7,369 nucleotides of DNA from Clostridia bacterium (GCA_017507205.1 JAFWBH010000168.1:1-7369), one strand, 5' to 3'. Numbered from the stretch's first letter, positions 1-6,696 are shown. Translations and numbers: made by a program. Notes: a model not told the origin generated them from the letters alone.

Positions 1-1
1 C

Positions 2-364
2 GACAATAAGGATCTCCTCTCAACCGGCTATGCAATGTTTGACGCAATCGAATTTGAAATCATTGATGAAACAGAATTCGACAATGCAGTCAAGGGCGAC
101 TATGTTGCAATTCGCACAGTGGCAGAAAGCTCACAAGAAGGCAACGTAGAGGAAGAGGAAGAAGAAGTTGAAACACCTGAAAATGAATTCAACCTCGACT
201 CACTCTGGTGGATGATCCCCACAATCCTTCTTGCCATCGCAACAATCGCAGTCATCATCGTGTTCGTTGTCAAGAAATACAGAAAGCCCGAAAGAGCAAA
301 AACTGTTGAAAACAATGAAGCAATTGTTGAAAAGCGCAACAAATACGAGGATTACAACGAATAA
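2..364 (+). CDS. C-terminal part of a membrane-anchored, probably extracellular protein (5' end outside window)
   Basis: The reading frame is open from base 2, so this is the tail of a longer gene; 120 residues are visible before the TAA stop. The ATG at 35 has no Shine-Dalgarno and is unlikely to be the true start. Visible parts in order: a short segment of mixed composition (about 1-45), an acidic linker with six consecutive Glu (about 50-55) and more Glu/Pro, one hydrophobic helix starting LWW (about 68-90), then a basic stop-transfer patch (KKYRK) and a charged cytoplasmic tail of about 25 residues. This order, with Lys/Arg right after the helix, indicates a type I topology with the N-terminal bulk outside the cell. 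Large surface proteins of Clostridia often end this way, without an LPXTG signal. The function cannot be told from this fragment. A strong terminator follows, so it is the last gene of its transcript. Confidence 0.8.
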   Translation, partial: DNKDLLSTGYAMFDAIEFEIIDETEFDNAVKGDYVAIRTVAESSQEGNVEEEEEEVETPENEFNLDSLWWMIPTILLAIATIAVIIVFVVKKYRKPERAKTVENNEAIVEKRNKYEDYNE

Positions 365-381
365 TCTCACCAAACAAAATC

Positions 382-413
382 AAAGGACAGGCAAAACAGC
401 CTGTCCTTTTTTT
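382..413 (+). terminator. Intrinsic terminator after the first gene
   Basis: GGACAGGC (385-392) pairs perfectly with GCCTGTCC (399-406) around a 6-base AAAACA loop. The stem can be extended by three A-T pairs (382-384 with 407-409). A run of seven T (407-413) follows directly. It lies 18 bases past the stop of the first gene and before spoVB, so it separates the two transcripts. Confidence 0.93.
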
Positions 414-451
414 ATTGTATTTATATTGTCTTTCTATCATAAGTTTATTAT

Positions 452-2032
452 ATGAACAAGACAATGAAATCATTTTTTACAGTGACGGGCTTTGCTGTTG
501 CCACTCGTGCTCTATCCTTCCTCTTCAAGATGTGGATGTCAAGGAGCCTCGGCGCAGAAACCGTTGGACTATATCAAATATCGTTGAGCATAATTCTCCT
601 TTTGTTCTCCCTGACGGCAGGCGCACCTACGGTGCTTTCAAGAAAGGTGGCTGTTGCTGGTGGCGACAGGTTGAAGCAGAATGCTTACACCACCTCTTCG
701 TTGATTATAGGGCTTTCAACAGGGATTATATTGATTGTGCTTGCCCTTGCATTTCACAAGCATCTGCACCTTTTGTTTGCAGATGACAGATGTGTCAGGC
801 TTTTCCTCATTATGCTCCCCACCCTCATCACATCAACCATATACGCATCCCTTCGCAGTTGGTTTTGGGGACAAAAGAAATTCCTCACATTTTCAAGCAC
901 AGAGCTTCTTGAAGAGGTTGTTCGTATTGCCGTTGCATCTATACTTGCCGGTGGAGTTGTGATGTCTGTTGATGGTGGCACTGCCGTTGCAATCGCATTC
1001 ACTGCCAGCGACCTTGCCTGTGCCCTAGTTCTAGCAATGCTTTTTTTTGTCAAGGGTGGCAGACTTGTAAGGCCACAAGACTCAAAGGAAATCCTACGTT
1101 CAACCCTTCCACTTTCAACAATGCGCATTCTTACATCCTTGTCTGTGACAGTCACTGCCCTTATTCTTCCAGAACGACTTGTTGACAGTGGTATGAGCCT
1201 CAGCCTTGCGACAGCAGAATATGGCCGAATTGCTGGCATGGCATTCCCCATGATTATGGCTCCATCAATGGCAATATCTGCCCTGGCAGTTGTCTTGATA
1301 CCCGACATTGCCTCACTGGCAAAGGATAATGACCTTACAGCAATAAAAACAAAATTTAAGGCATCTCTATTATTCTCTGCCTTGATGTCAGGCTTCTTCT
1401 TTATGCTATATCTTCCCTTTGGGAAGCTTCTTGGCATATTGTTTTTTGGAGATGAGCATGCTGGCGAATTTATCTCCTACTGCGCGCCTATGGTCTTTCC
1501 TATGGCGCTTGGTCAGACAACAACTCCAATCCTCAACTCCTTGGGGCTTGAAAGACGCACCTTCACCAACTACGTTATTGGAGCTGTGCTTATGCTCCCC
1601 TGCGTATTCTTCCTGCCAAAGTTTATAGGGGTGTATGCTGTTGCACTTGGCATGGGGCTTTCAACAATTGTGACTGCAATCCTCAACACCGTCACCATAT
1701 TAAAGCGACTGGGCAAGGGCACTGGATTGACAAAGGCATTGTGGGTGCTTTTGTATTCAATCCTTCTTGGCGTCCTTGGGCTCTTCACAAACAATCTGCT
1801 TGCTGTATTTATTGGCAAATGGCTGTCTGGGGTCATCACTGGCTTTTACGTGGTTTTCTTCTTTTGTATTTGCACATCTGCCTTTGACGTTGTAGACATT
1901 GAGGGATACATTAAAACCTTTAAATCAACCACAGCTCTTTCTTTCAGAAAGAGGAAAGAGGTTGACAAAGTGTCCACCAACAAGCCTAAGTCCCTCTTAA
2001 AAGGGCTTAAAATGAGGCAAAAGGCAAAATAG
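452..2032 (+). CDS. spoVB: SpoVB-like polysaccharide/lipid flippase (MOP superfamily, MATE/MurJ/Wzx fold)
   Basis: This 526-residue polytopic membrane protein has about 14 hydrophobic segments between residues 7 and 480. Family hallmarks are the N-terminal KMWMSRSLGAETVGLYQ stretch (about 26-42) and the AEYGRIAGMAFPMIMAPSM stretch (255-273) before VLIPDIA, both typical of SpoVB/YtgP-type proteins. The length is normal for the family. SpoVB is needed for spore cortex synthesis in Bacillus and is thought to move lipid-linked peptidoglycan precursors across the membrane. Paralogues without a sporulation role exist (e.g. YtgP), so the gene symbol is probable rather than certain. A soluble C-terminal tail (about 488-526) is very rich in Lys/Arg. 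The start is uncertain: ATG 452 and ATG 464 (four codons later) both lack a clear Shine-Dalgarno, and I kept the longer form. The gene follows a terminator, so it starts a new transcript that probably continues into the DUF421 and DUF4363 genes. Confidence 0.88.
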   Translation: MNKTMKSFFTVTGFAVATRALSFLFKMWMSRSLGAETVGLYQISLSIILLLFSLTAGAPTVLSRKVAVAGGDRLKQNAYTTSSLIIGLSTGIILIVLALAFHKHLHLLFADDRCVRLFLIMLPTLITSTIYASLRSWFWGQKKFLTFSSTELLEEVVRIAVASILAGGVVMSVDGGTAVAIAFTASDLACALVLAMLFFVKGGRLVRPQDSKEILRSTLPLSTMRILTSLSVTVTALILPERLVDSGMSLSLATAEYGRIAGMAFPMIMAPSMAISALAVVLIPDIASLAKDNDLTAIKTKFKASLLFSALMSGFFFMLYLPFGKLLGILFFGDEHAGEFISYCAPMVFPMALGQTTTPILNSLGLERRTFTNYVIGAVLMLPCVFFLPKFIGVYAVALGMGLSTIVTAILNTVTILKRLGKGTGLTKALWVLLYSILLGVLGLFTNNLLAVFIGKWLSGVITGFYVVFFFCICTSAFDVVDIEGYIKTFKSTTALSFRKRKEVDKVSTNKPKSLLKGLKMRQKAK

Positions 2033-2097
2033 CCACACGCATTTAAACAAAGGACATCTTTTAAAAGAACTTTTACATAAAAACATAGGTGTGTGGC
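2032..2097 (+). repeat. Inverted repeat spanning the spoVB-DUF421 spacer
   Basis: GCCACAC at 2032-2038 is matched by GTGTGGC at 2091-2097. In RNA the stem can grow to nine pairs, with a G-U (2039/2090) and a C-G (2040/2089). The loop region contains a perfect 12-base palindrome, TCTTTTAAAAGA (2057-2068). The 3' arm overlaps the only Shine-Dalgarno-like bases (AGGTG, 2087-2091) before the DUF421 start, so folding could reduce its translation. No T-run follows, so it is not an intrinsic terminator. The sequence match is directly visible; a function is only inferred. Confidence 0.45.
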
Positions 2098-2102
2098 AAA
2101 AT

Positions 2103-2813
2103 ATGGTTATGCTTAATATATTTGTCCGTAGCATAATCATATATTTCTTTTTGTTTCTGTCCATGAGGCTTATGGGCAAGCGTCAGCTTGGTGAATTGCA
2201 GCCCTTTGAATTTGTCATAACCCTTGTGACAAGTGAGCTGGCGTGCATCCCTATGTCCGACCCTACGATACCTATTATTTATGGAATAATACCCGTATTC
2301 ACTCTGTTTATCGCCCACCTATTCATCACCAAAATCGCATCAAAAAGCGTTCGCTTCCGTAGAATTATCAACGGAAAGCCTGTTGTCATCATTGAAAAAG
2401 GCAACATTCTCCCCGAGGTGATGAAGGAGCTGAATATGGATGCAGACGACCTTATGGAAGCCCTCAGAAGCAAGGATGTTTTCAATCCTGCCGAGGTGGA
2501 ATATGCAATCATTGAAACAAACGGCTCCATGACCATCCTACCAAAGTCCACCTGCAAGCCAATCTGCCCCGAGGACGTCAATATGGATGTTGAGAGGGCG
2601 TATATGCCTGTCACCCTCATCCTTGAAGGCAAATTCCTTGGAAACAATCTCTCTGTCACCGATGGAGTGACCAAGCAAGGCATAATGAAACTTCTTGGAC
2701 GCATCAATATGGAAAGCGAGGACATTCTCCTTCTTTTGCTTCAAGGCTCAAAGGTGTTTGTGCAACCATACAAGGGAGATAGTCTCACAGTAAATCTTGA
2801 GGAGGGACAGTGA
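2103..2813 (+). CDS. DUF421 (YetF-type) membrane protein
   Basis: A 236-residue protein from ATG 2103. Three N-terminal hydrophobic segments (about 4-21, 36-52 and 57-76) carry the DUF421 signature RLMGKRQLGELQPFEF (22-37) and the following SELACIPMSDP. The remainder is a soluble, probably cytoplasmic, alpha/beta domain that begins at INGKPVVIIEKG (about 89-100), as usual for YetF/YdfS-like proteins. Length and order are complete for the family. The biochemical role is unknown; a DUF421 protein (2Duf) and Bacillus YetF have been linked to spore inner-membrane properties and heat resistance, which suits this neighbourhood but does not prove a role here. Start choice: ATG 2103 sits 11 bases after a weak AGGTG. 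GTG 2091 would add four residues but has no Shine-Dalgarno; ATG 2109 is also possible. It overlaps the next gene and probably shares the spoVB transcript. Confidence 0.88.
   Translation: MVMLNIFVRSIIIYFFLFLSMRLMGKRQLGELQPFEFVITLVTSELACIPMSDPTIPIIYGIIPVFTLFIAHLFITKIASKSVRFRRIINGKPVVIIEKGNILPEVMKELNMDADDLMEALRSKDVFNPAEVEYAIIETNGSMTILPKSTCKPICPEDVNMDVERAYMPVTLILEGKFLGNNLSVTDGVTKQGIMKLLGRINMESEDILLLLLQGSKVFVQPYKGDSLTVNLEEGQ
2801..2806 (+). promoter_or_regulatory. Shine-Dalgarno fixing the DUF4363 start
   Basis: GGAGGG lies six bases before ATG 2813, inside the last codons of the DUF421 gene. It selects ATG 2813 over the adjacent GTG at 2810 and indicates independent or coupled initiation within the TGATG overlap (2811-2815). 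Confidence 0.85.
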
Positions 2814-3190
2814 TGAAAAAAATAATCGTTGCACTTTTGATGCTGGCACTCATCACAACTGCTGGAATACTTGAGCATAATTATATTGAAAAGACCTTTT
2901 CAGAATTAGACGATAAACTGCAAGAAATTGAAAAAGCGATACACGCCGAAAGTGAAGATGCACTCATCCTCACAAATCAGCTGACTGAATGGTGGCGCAA
3001 AAAAAGAAAGGTCATGGAGCTTTTTACATTCTCCCCTGACCTTCGTGGATTTTCTGTGGCACTTGCCGAGCAACAAGGCTCACTTGAATGTGGCGACTTC
3101 AACAACGCAATGAGCAAGTGTGCATCACTTATGTCTATGTCAAAAAACCTACACGATGTTTTGGACTTCAACGTGGCAGACATCATTTAA
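2813..3190 (+). CDS. DUF4363 family small membrane-anchored protein
   Basis: A 125-residue protein. An N-terminal hydrophobic helix (about 4-20, after MKK) is followed by a helical, charged region that probably forms a coiled coil (about 22-58) and a conserved-looking TEWWRKKRKVMELF block (58-71). The rest, to the C-terminus, is also predicted helical, with a segment of alternating hydrophobic spacing (SLMSMSKNLHDVLDF). This layout (one helix, then Trp-Lys/Arg helices outside the membrane) matches DUF4363. Such genes are commonly found directly after DUF421 genes in Clostridia, which supports the call. No enzymatic motif is visible and the function is unknown; a partner or accessory role to the DUF421 protein is inferred from the TGATG overlap with it. 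The last 42 bases are also coding, on the other strand, for the C-terminus of murC. No terminator is seen after the TAA. Confidence 0.8.
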   Translation: MKKIIVALLMLALITTAGILEHNYIEKTFSELDDKLQEIEKAIHAESEDALILTNQLTEWWRKKRKVMELFTFSPDLRGFSVALAEQQGSLECGDFNNAMSKCASLMSMSKNLHDVLDFNVADII

Positions 3191-4591
3191 AAGAGGCACA
3201 AGCTCGTCCTTCAATAGATAGATATCCCCAGCTCCCAAAAACAAAATATAATCATAGTCATTTTTTAAGCTAATGACACGTTCAATGGTTTGTTGTGCGT
3301 TTTTGGCATATTCAACTCTCGTTTTGGAGATTTTTGTCGAAATTTGCTCTGCAAGCGCTTGGCTGTCTGCCCCCTCTATCAACGCCTCTCTAGCCCCATA
3401 TGTCCCCATCAAAATAACCTTGTCAGAGAGGGATAGCGCTGACACAAATTCATCAAAGTATGCTCTCGTTCTGCTATATGTATGGGGCTGAAATACCACA
3501 AGCTTTTTGCCCTCAATAGAGGACAAGATATGGCGTATTTGTGTAGGGTGATGAGCATAGTCAAACACCACCCTTGCTCCCCCCAATGTGCCAACAAATT
3601 CATTTCTTCTTTTAACCCCCTTGAAGAATTTGAGGGCGTCATTTATCCTTTCAATGCTGTATCCCAAAAGGGCAAGAATAGACACCACCACCAAGGTGTT
3701 TTTTGTTGATGCCATATTCTTGTCAAAAAGAGCTATATCGCCAGCATATCTCTCGTTTTCATAGACACTCATATAAGGAGTGCCATTGTCTATTCTCATT
3801 TCACCACCTGACCATATTGTCATATTGCCATTTGAGAACACTATCACTGCTTCATCCTTTAGCTTGCCAGCATTCTCTATGGCCGAGAACGCATTGTTGA
3901 TTTTCTCATATTCACCTATGGTCATATGCTCATTTCTGCATATGTTAACAAGCTTGGCAGGAAAAATCTGAATTTCACCTTGTTCAAGAAAGGTTAAATA
4001 CACCCGAAGAAGAGATTTCATATCCTCATAGCAATCTGGGTGATCAAGCTCAACGTTCAAAAGAACAGACAAAAACGGCTTTAAGCTCAAAAGGCTTTTT
4101 TTGTATTCACAGGCCTCAGTGACAAAAATTTCATCTCCCGACAAAATCAAATTTCCATATTCTGTTTCACCACCAATGTGAGCAGAAAAATTTACACCAA
4201 GGGCTTTTAATCCGTGAGCAACCATGGCAGTCACAGTGGTTTTTCCGTGAGTGCCACCAATTGCAACGGTCTTTTGAAATTTTCGTGAAATTTCCCCCAG
4301 AAATTTGTGTCTTTCAATAGTGGGAATATTAAGCTCCCTTGCCCTTTTCAGTTCAAGATTGTCAAATTGAATTGCCGATGAATATATTATCTTGTCACAG
4401 TCCTCAACAATTTCGGGGTGCTCGCCATAAAATACTGGGAAATACTTTTCAAGGTCGCAGGTGATTTTTGACCTTTCCCTATCACTGCCCGACACAGCTC
4501 CACCTTGAAAATAAACCAGCTTTGCAAGGGCACTCATGCTGGCACCACCCACCCCTATAAAGTGAATTTTCTCATTTTTATACGATACCAT
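3149..4591 (-). CDS. murC: UDP-N-acetylmuramate--L-alanine ligase (MurC)
   Basis: This cytoplasmic enzyme joins L-Ala to UDP-MurNAc using ATP, the first step of the peptidoglycan stem peptide. All three Mur ligase domains are present in 480 residues. The N-terminal UDP-binding domain has HFIGVGGASMSALA (10-23). The central ATPase domain has the P-loop GTHGKTT (113-119, Lys117) and NVELDHPD (179-186). The C-terminal domain has RRNEF (about 328-332), DYAHHPTQI (344-352), FQPHTYSRT (367-375) and FLGAGDIYLL. Where proteobacterial MurC has EADESD, this protein has EACEYKKS (159-166), a form common in clostridial MurC. The usual HNxxN element of the central domain is not obvious (DKNMASTKNT, about 290-299). 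ATG 4591 is preferred; TTG 4597 would add two residues, and neither has a clear Shine-Dalgarno. The last 13 codons and the stop overlap the DUF4363 gene. The gene is divergent from spoVG and has no co-directional neighbour here. Confidence 0.93.
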   Translation of the reverse strand: MVSYKNEKIHFIGVGGASMSALAKLVYFQGGAVSGSDRERSKITCDLEKYFPVFYGEHPEIVEDCDKIIYSSAIQFDNLELKRARELNIPTIERHKFLGEISRKFQKTVAIGGTHGKTTVTAMVAHGLKALGVNFSAHIGGETEYGNLILSGDEIFVTEACEYKKSLLSLKPFLSVLLNVELDHPDCYEDMKSLLRVYLTFLEQGEIQIFPAKLVNICRNEHMTIGEYEKINNAFSAIENAGKLKDEAVIVFSNGNMTIWSGGEMRIDNGTPYMSVYENERYAGDIALFDKNMASTKNTLVVVSILALLGYSIERINDALKFFKGVKRRNEFVGTLGGARVVFDYAHHPTQIRHILSSIEGKKLVVFQPHTYSRTRAYFDEFVSALSLSDKVILMGTYGAREALIEGADSQALAEQISTKISKTRVEYAKNAQQTIERVISLKNDYDYILFLGAGDIYLLKDELVPLLNDVCHVEVQNIV

Positions 4592-4655
4592 ACTCAAAAT
4601 ATATGCTTTTTGCCCATATTTGTTGCGATTTTTTGGATAAAATGTAAAAAATGTA

Positions 4656-4684
4656 TTGTATTATTTAAAAATATAGTTTAGAAT
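4656..4684 (+). promoter_or_regulatory. Candidate sigma-A-type promoter of spoVG
   Basis: TTGTAT (4656-4661) and TAGAAT (4679-4684) are separated by exactly 17 bases in a very AT-rich spacer. The -10 differs from consensus at one position, while the -35 keeps only TTG. The start of transcription would fall near 4691, giving a leader of about 26 bases with the spoVG ribosome binding site. I could not pick a comparably good promoter for the divergent murC. Confidence 0.55.
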
Positions 4685-4716
4685 AACCTCAAGACTTATT
4701 AAACAAAAGGTGAATT

Positions 4717-4986
4717 ATGTTGAATATCACTGACACAAGAATCCGCATTCTTGAAGGAAACAATTCAAAGCTCAAGGCAGTGGCATCAATCACAATTGAT
4801 AATTGCTTTGCTGTCCACGACATCAAAATCATTGAAGGCAATGACGGCATATTCATCGCAATGCCATCAAGAAAAGCCTCTGACGGTATGTTCAAGGATA
4901 TTGCTCACCCCATCAACCACGATGCAAGAGAATTTGTCAAATCAACAATCCTTGATGCCTATCGCAAGGCCATTGAAGAAATCTAA
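4717..4986 (+). CDS. spoVG: SpoVG, small nucleic-acid-binding regulator
   Basis: A full-length SpoVG family protein of 89 residues with the conserved core KLKAVASITIDNCFAVHDIK (18-37), then IIEGNDGIFIAMPSRK (38-53) and DGMFKDIAHPIN (56-67). SpoVG binds DNA and RNA; in Bacillus it influences asymmetric septation and cortex formation, and in other Firmicutes it affects envelope and virulence genes. The C-terminal helix (about 69-88) is the part expected to contribute to nucleic-acid contacts and varies between species. A good Shine-Dalgarno, AAAGGTGA (4706-4713), sits just before ATG 4717. The gene stands alone on the plus strand: murC diverges upstream and the ligase converges downstream. In many Clostridia murC, purR, spoVG and glmU lie together (recalled, not checked), so part of that neighbourhood is kept here, but with murC inverted and purR absent. 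Confidence 0.97.
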   Translation: MLNITDTRIRILEGNNSKLKAVASITIDNCFAVHDIKIIEGNDGIFIAMPSRKASDGMFKDIAHPINHDAREFVKSTILDAYRKAIEEI

Positions 4987-5011
4987 AAAATACACCACAA
5001 TTTGTGGTGTA
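4985..5011 (-). terminator. Hairpin terminator of the ligase gene, shared with the spoVG 3' end
   Basis: TACACCAC (4991-4998) pairs with GTGGTGTA (5004-5011) around a 5-base loop. Read on the minus strand the hairpin is followed at once by six T (complement of A 4985-4990), the form of an intrinsic terminator for the ligase transcript, which ends at 5042. Read on the plus strand it is followed by AATAAAACC, not a T-run, so it would terminate spoVG poorly on its own, though it may protect the 3' end. The T-tract overlaps the spoVG stop codon. Confidence 0.8.
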
Positions 5012-5041
5012 AATAAAACCTTTGTTTTCACTTCTTTGTTT

Positions 5042-6580
5042 TCACTCTTTCTTCGGTTTATTTTCTTCACATTCTCCATTGAACAATGAAACATAATCAA
5101 TCTTCCCTATAGAAGTATAGGGCATTTTTTCTATTGTTTTTATAATGCGAGGAATGTGCCAATGTGAAAGATTTTTGCCGATATGCTTTTGTATCTCTTC
5201 CCTTTGCTTTTCTGTGATTGAGCCCTCAACCACAAGCTCGATTTGAGTTTTGCCGTTGACAATTCTTTCAAATGCTCCACAGTTTTTCACAAAAGGAAGC
5301 TCCTTTGCCACTCTTTCAATCTCACTTGGAAAAACATTCATACCAAATATTTTAATCAGCCTTTTCTTTCTTCCGTAAAATGAGAGATTGTCCCCGTTCT
5401 TTGCAAAAATATCCCCTGTGCGCAGATATCTTTTTCCGTTTATGGAAACAAACGCATCCTCATCCTTTTCAAGATAGCCCATCATCATTTGATTGCCACC
5501 AAGCACAAGCTCTCCCCTTTCTCCGTCAGGCAAGGCTTGCCCATTGTCATCAACAATTGCCACATCAACATTGTTGAAAGGTCGTCCAATTGTGCCAACA
5601 GGATCAGTCTTTGATGAAAGAACACACACACTGCCCATTTCAGTCAGTCCATAGCCTTGCTGTGCAACAGCTCCTGCCCCTGCCCTATTCATCACATCGT
5701 TGAATTCCTCTGCAAGCCTTTTGTCAAGAGTATCTCCACCAACAAACACATGCTCAAGTGATGATACATTATCCCCCTCAAAGCCCTTTGTTGCAAGAAA
5801 CTTATTAAGCATACGAGGGATTGCAATCATTGTTGTGATTTTGTGTCGGACAATTTCCTTTAATGCAGACTTTCCACTGAATTTTGAAAGAAGCACCGTC
5901 TTGACATCTGCCGACAAAGCTGCGTGAACACCCACAATAAGCCCAAAGCCATGAAACATGGGCAGAGTGACAAGCATTGAGTCCTTTTTGTCAAAATGAT
6001 ATGGTATTGATGACAGCATATTGTCAACCAAGGCATTGGCACCACTGTGTGACAGCACAACTGTCTTTGGCACGCCAGACGTGCCACCCGAGTGCATATG
6101 AAGGGCAGGAATATTGCCATTGCCAGTGTATTCAACATATTCTTTAGAATATGGCAAGCCCAAAAAGCCGTGGAAGCAGTAAGGGCAATACACAACCTTT
6201 GCCTCTCCTCTGTGCTTTGAAAATCTCATTGCATTGACAGCAGAGATTGCAAGGACCTTTGGCTTTTGTATGGCAACTTCCCTTTCAAATTCCTTTTCGG
6301 ATATAAGAGGATGCACTGGTGCAAACACTGCTCCGAGAAGAGCTGATGCATACAGCAAGGACACTGCCTGCTCTATGTTAGGCAGTGCAGACATGACAAC
6401 ATCACCCTGTCGGACGCCCAGCTTATACAGACCACCAGCGACACGCTTAATTTCATTCATAAGCTTCAAGGGTGACATCTTAAAATTGCCACGAGCAACT
6501 GCACACTCACTATGCTTGAGGGTGTAGTCCTTCATATATGCATACATACTCTTGTTGTAATCCATGTCTAAATTATACAT
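5042..6580 (-). CDS. ANL-superfamily acyl-AMP / acyl-CoA ligase, substrate unknown
   Basis: A 512-residue adenylate-forming enzyme of AMP-dependent synthetase/ligase type. Visible motifs in order: A3 phosphate loop HSGGTSGVPK (163-172); MFHGFG (208-213), part of the acyl pocket region in fatty acyl ligases; A5 YGLTEMG (310-316); A7 YLRTGDIF (about 385-392); A8 hinge from GRKKRLIKIFG to PSEIE (403-422); and A10 PYTSIGKID with the catalytic Lys493. All elements for adenylation are therefore present. No phosphopantetheine carrier or condensation domain is fused and none lies beside it, so the partner (CoA or a free carrier) is unknown. The substrate is most likely a carboxylic or fatty acid, as judged by overall resemblance only. 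ATG 6580 is chosen because AGGCGA sits about eight bases before it on the minus strand; TTG 6601 would add seven residues. The gene is transcribed alone, divergent from the SpoIIQ-like gene and convergent with spoVG. Confidence 0.88.
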   Translation of the reverse strand: MYNLDMDYNKSMYAYMKDYTLKHSECAVARGNFKMSPLKLMNEIKRVAGGLYKLGVRQGDVVMSALPNIEQAVSLLYASALLGAVFAPVHPLISEKEFEREVAIQKPKVLAISAVNAMRFSKHRGEAKVVYCPYCFHGFLGLPYSKEYVEYTGNGNIPALHMHSGGTSGVPKTVVLSHSGANALVDNMLSSIPYHFDKKDSMLVTLPMFHGFGLIVGVHAALSADVKTVLLSKFSGKSALKEIVRHKITTMIAIPRMLNKFLATKGFEGDNVSSLEHVFVGGDTLDKRLAEEFNDVMNRAGAGAVAQQGYGLTEMGSVCVLSSKTDPVGTIGRPFNNVDVAIVDDNGQALPDGERGELVLGGNQMMMGYLEKDEDAFVSINGKRYLRTGDIFAKNGDNLSFYGRKKRLIKIFGMNVFPSEIERVAKELPFVKNCGAFERIVNGKTQIELVVEGSITEKQREEIQKHIGKNLSHWHIPRIIKTIEKMPYTSIGKIDYVSLFNGECEENKPKKE

Positions 6581-6660
6581 TTCAATCGCCTGCCTAGTCA
6601 ATGAAGAATTTGATTTTTTTGAGATTTTTATAAAATAAGCGATTTTTTTTGTTTTGCCCT

Positions 6661-6689
6661 GTATAAAAAACGATTTTCAGTCAATAATT
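6661..6689 (+). promoter_or_regulatory. Candidate forespore (sigma-F/G type) promoter of the SpoIIQ-like gene
   Basis: GTATA (6661-6665) fits the sigma-F -35 pattern GywTA, and GTCAATAATT (6680-6689) fits the -10 pattern GgnrAnAnTw at nine of ten positions. The spacer is 14 bases, slightly shorter than the recalled Bacillus consensus of about 15-16. Transcription would start close to the ribosome binding site (6697), so the leader would be very short, which lowers confidence. No good sigma-A promoter is evident in the same spacer. Bacillus spoIIQ is sigma-F controlled, so the match suits the product. Confidence 0.4.
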
Positions 6690-6696
6690 CCACCAC

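Noticed and set aside
415..451. Promoter-like TTGTAT / TATCAT / TATTAT elements before spoVB
   Set aside because: The spacings between the possible boxes are about 14 bases, and AT-rich sequence gives such matches by chance; spoVB may in any case use a sporulation sigma factor.
415..786. Plus-strand open frame of 123 codons overlapping the start of spoVB in another frame
   Set aside because: It is Cys- and Arg-rich without a motif and overlaps the conserved SpoVB N-terminus; out-of-frame artefact.
754..1437. Long open frame on the minus strand (227 codons) inside spoVB
   Set aside because: It is antisense to a well-supported membrane protein, rich in Arg/Ser/Thr as expected for the complement of hydrophobic codons, and has no family motif.
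1987..2009. Hairpin at the end of spoVB (TAAG, CCCT, then AGGG, CTTA)
   Set aside because: It lies within the coding region, has a bulge, and no T-run follows, so it is not a convincing terminator.
2279..2725. Minus-strand open frame of 148 codons inside the DUF421 gene
   Set aside because: It is a shadow of the DUF421 coding sequence with no recognisable domain.
3064..3096. Small GAGC/GCTC hairpin in the DUF4363 gene, considered as a murC terminator
   Set aside because: The stem is short, lies in coding sequence, and has no T-run on the minus strand.
6612..6655. T-rich runs in the spacer before the SpoIIQ-like gene, considered as a terminator
   Set aside because: No stable GC-containing stem precedes the T-runs, and both flanking genes point away from this spacer.
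6679..6684. TTGACT on the minus strand as a -35 box for the ligase
   Set aside because: The nearest -10-like sequence (TATACA on that strand) is only about 13 bases away, too close for a normal promoter.
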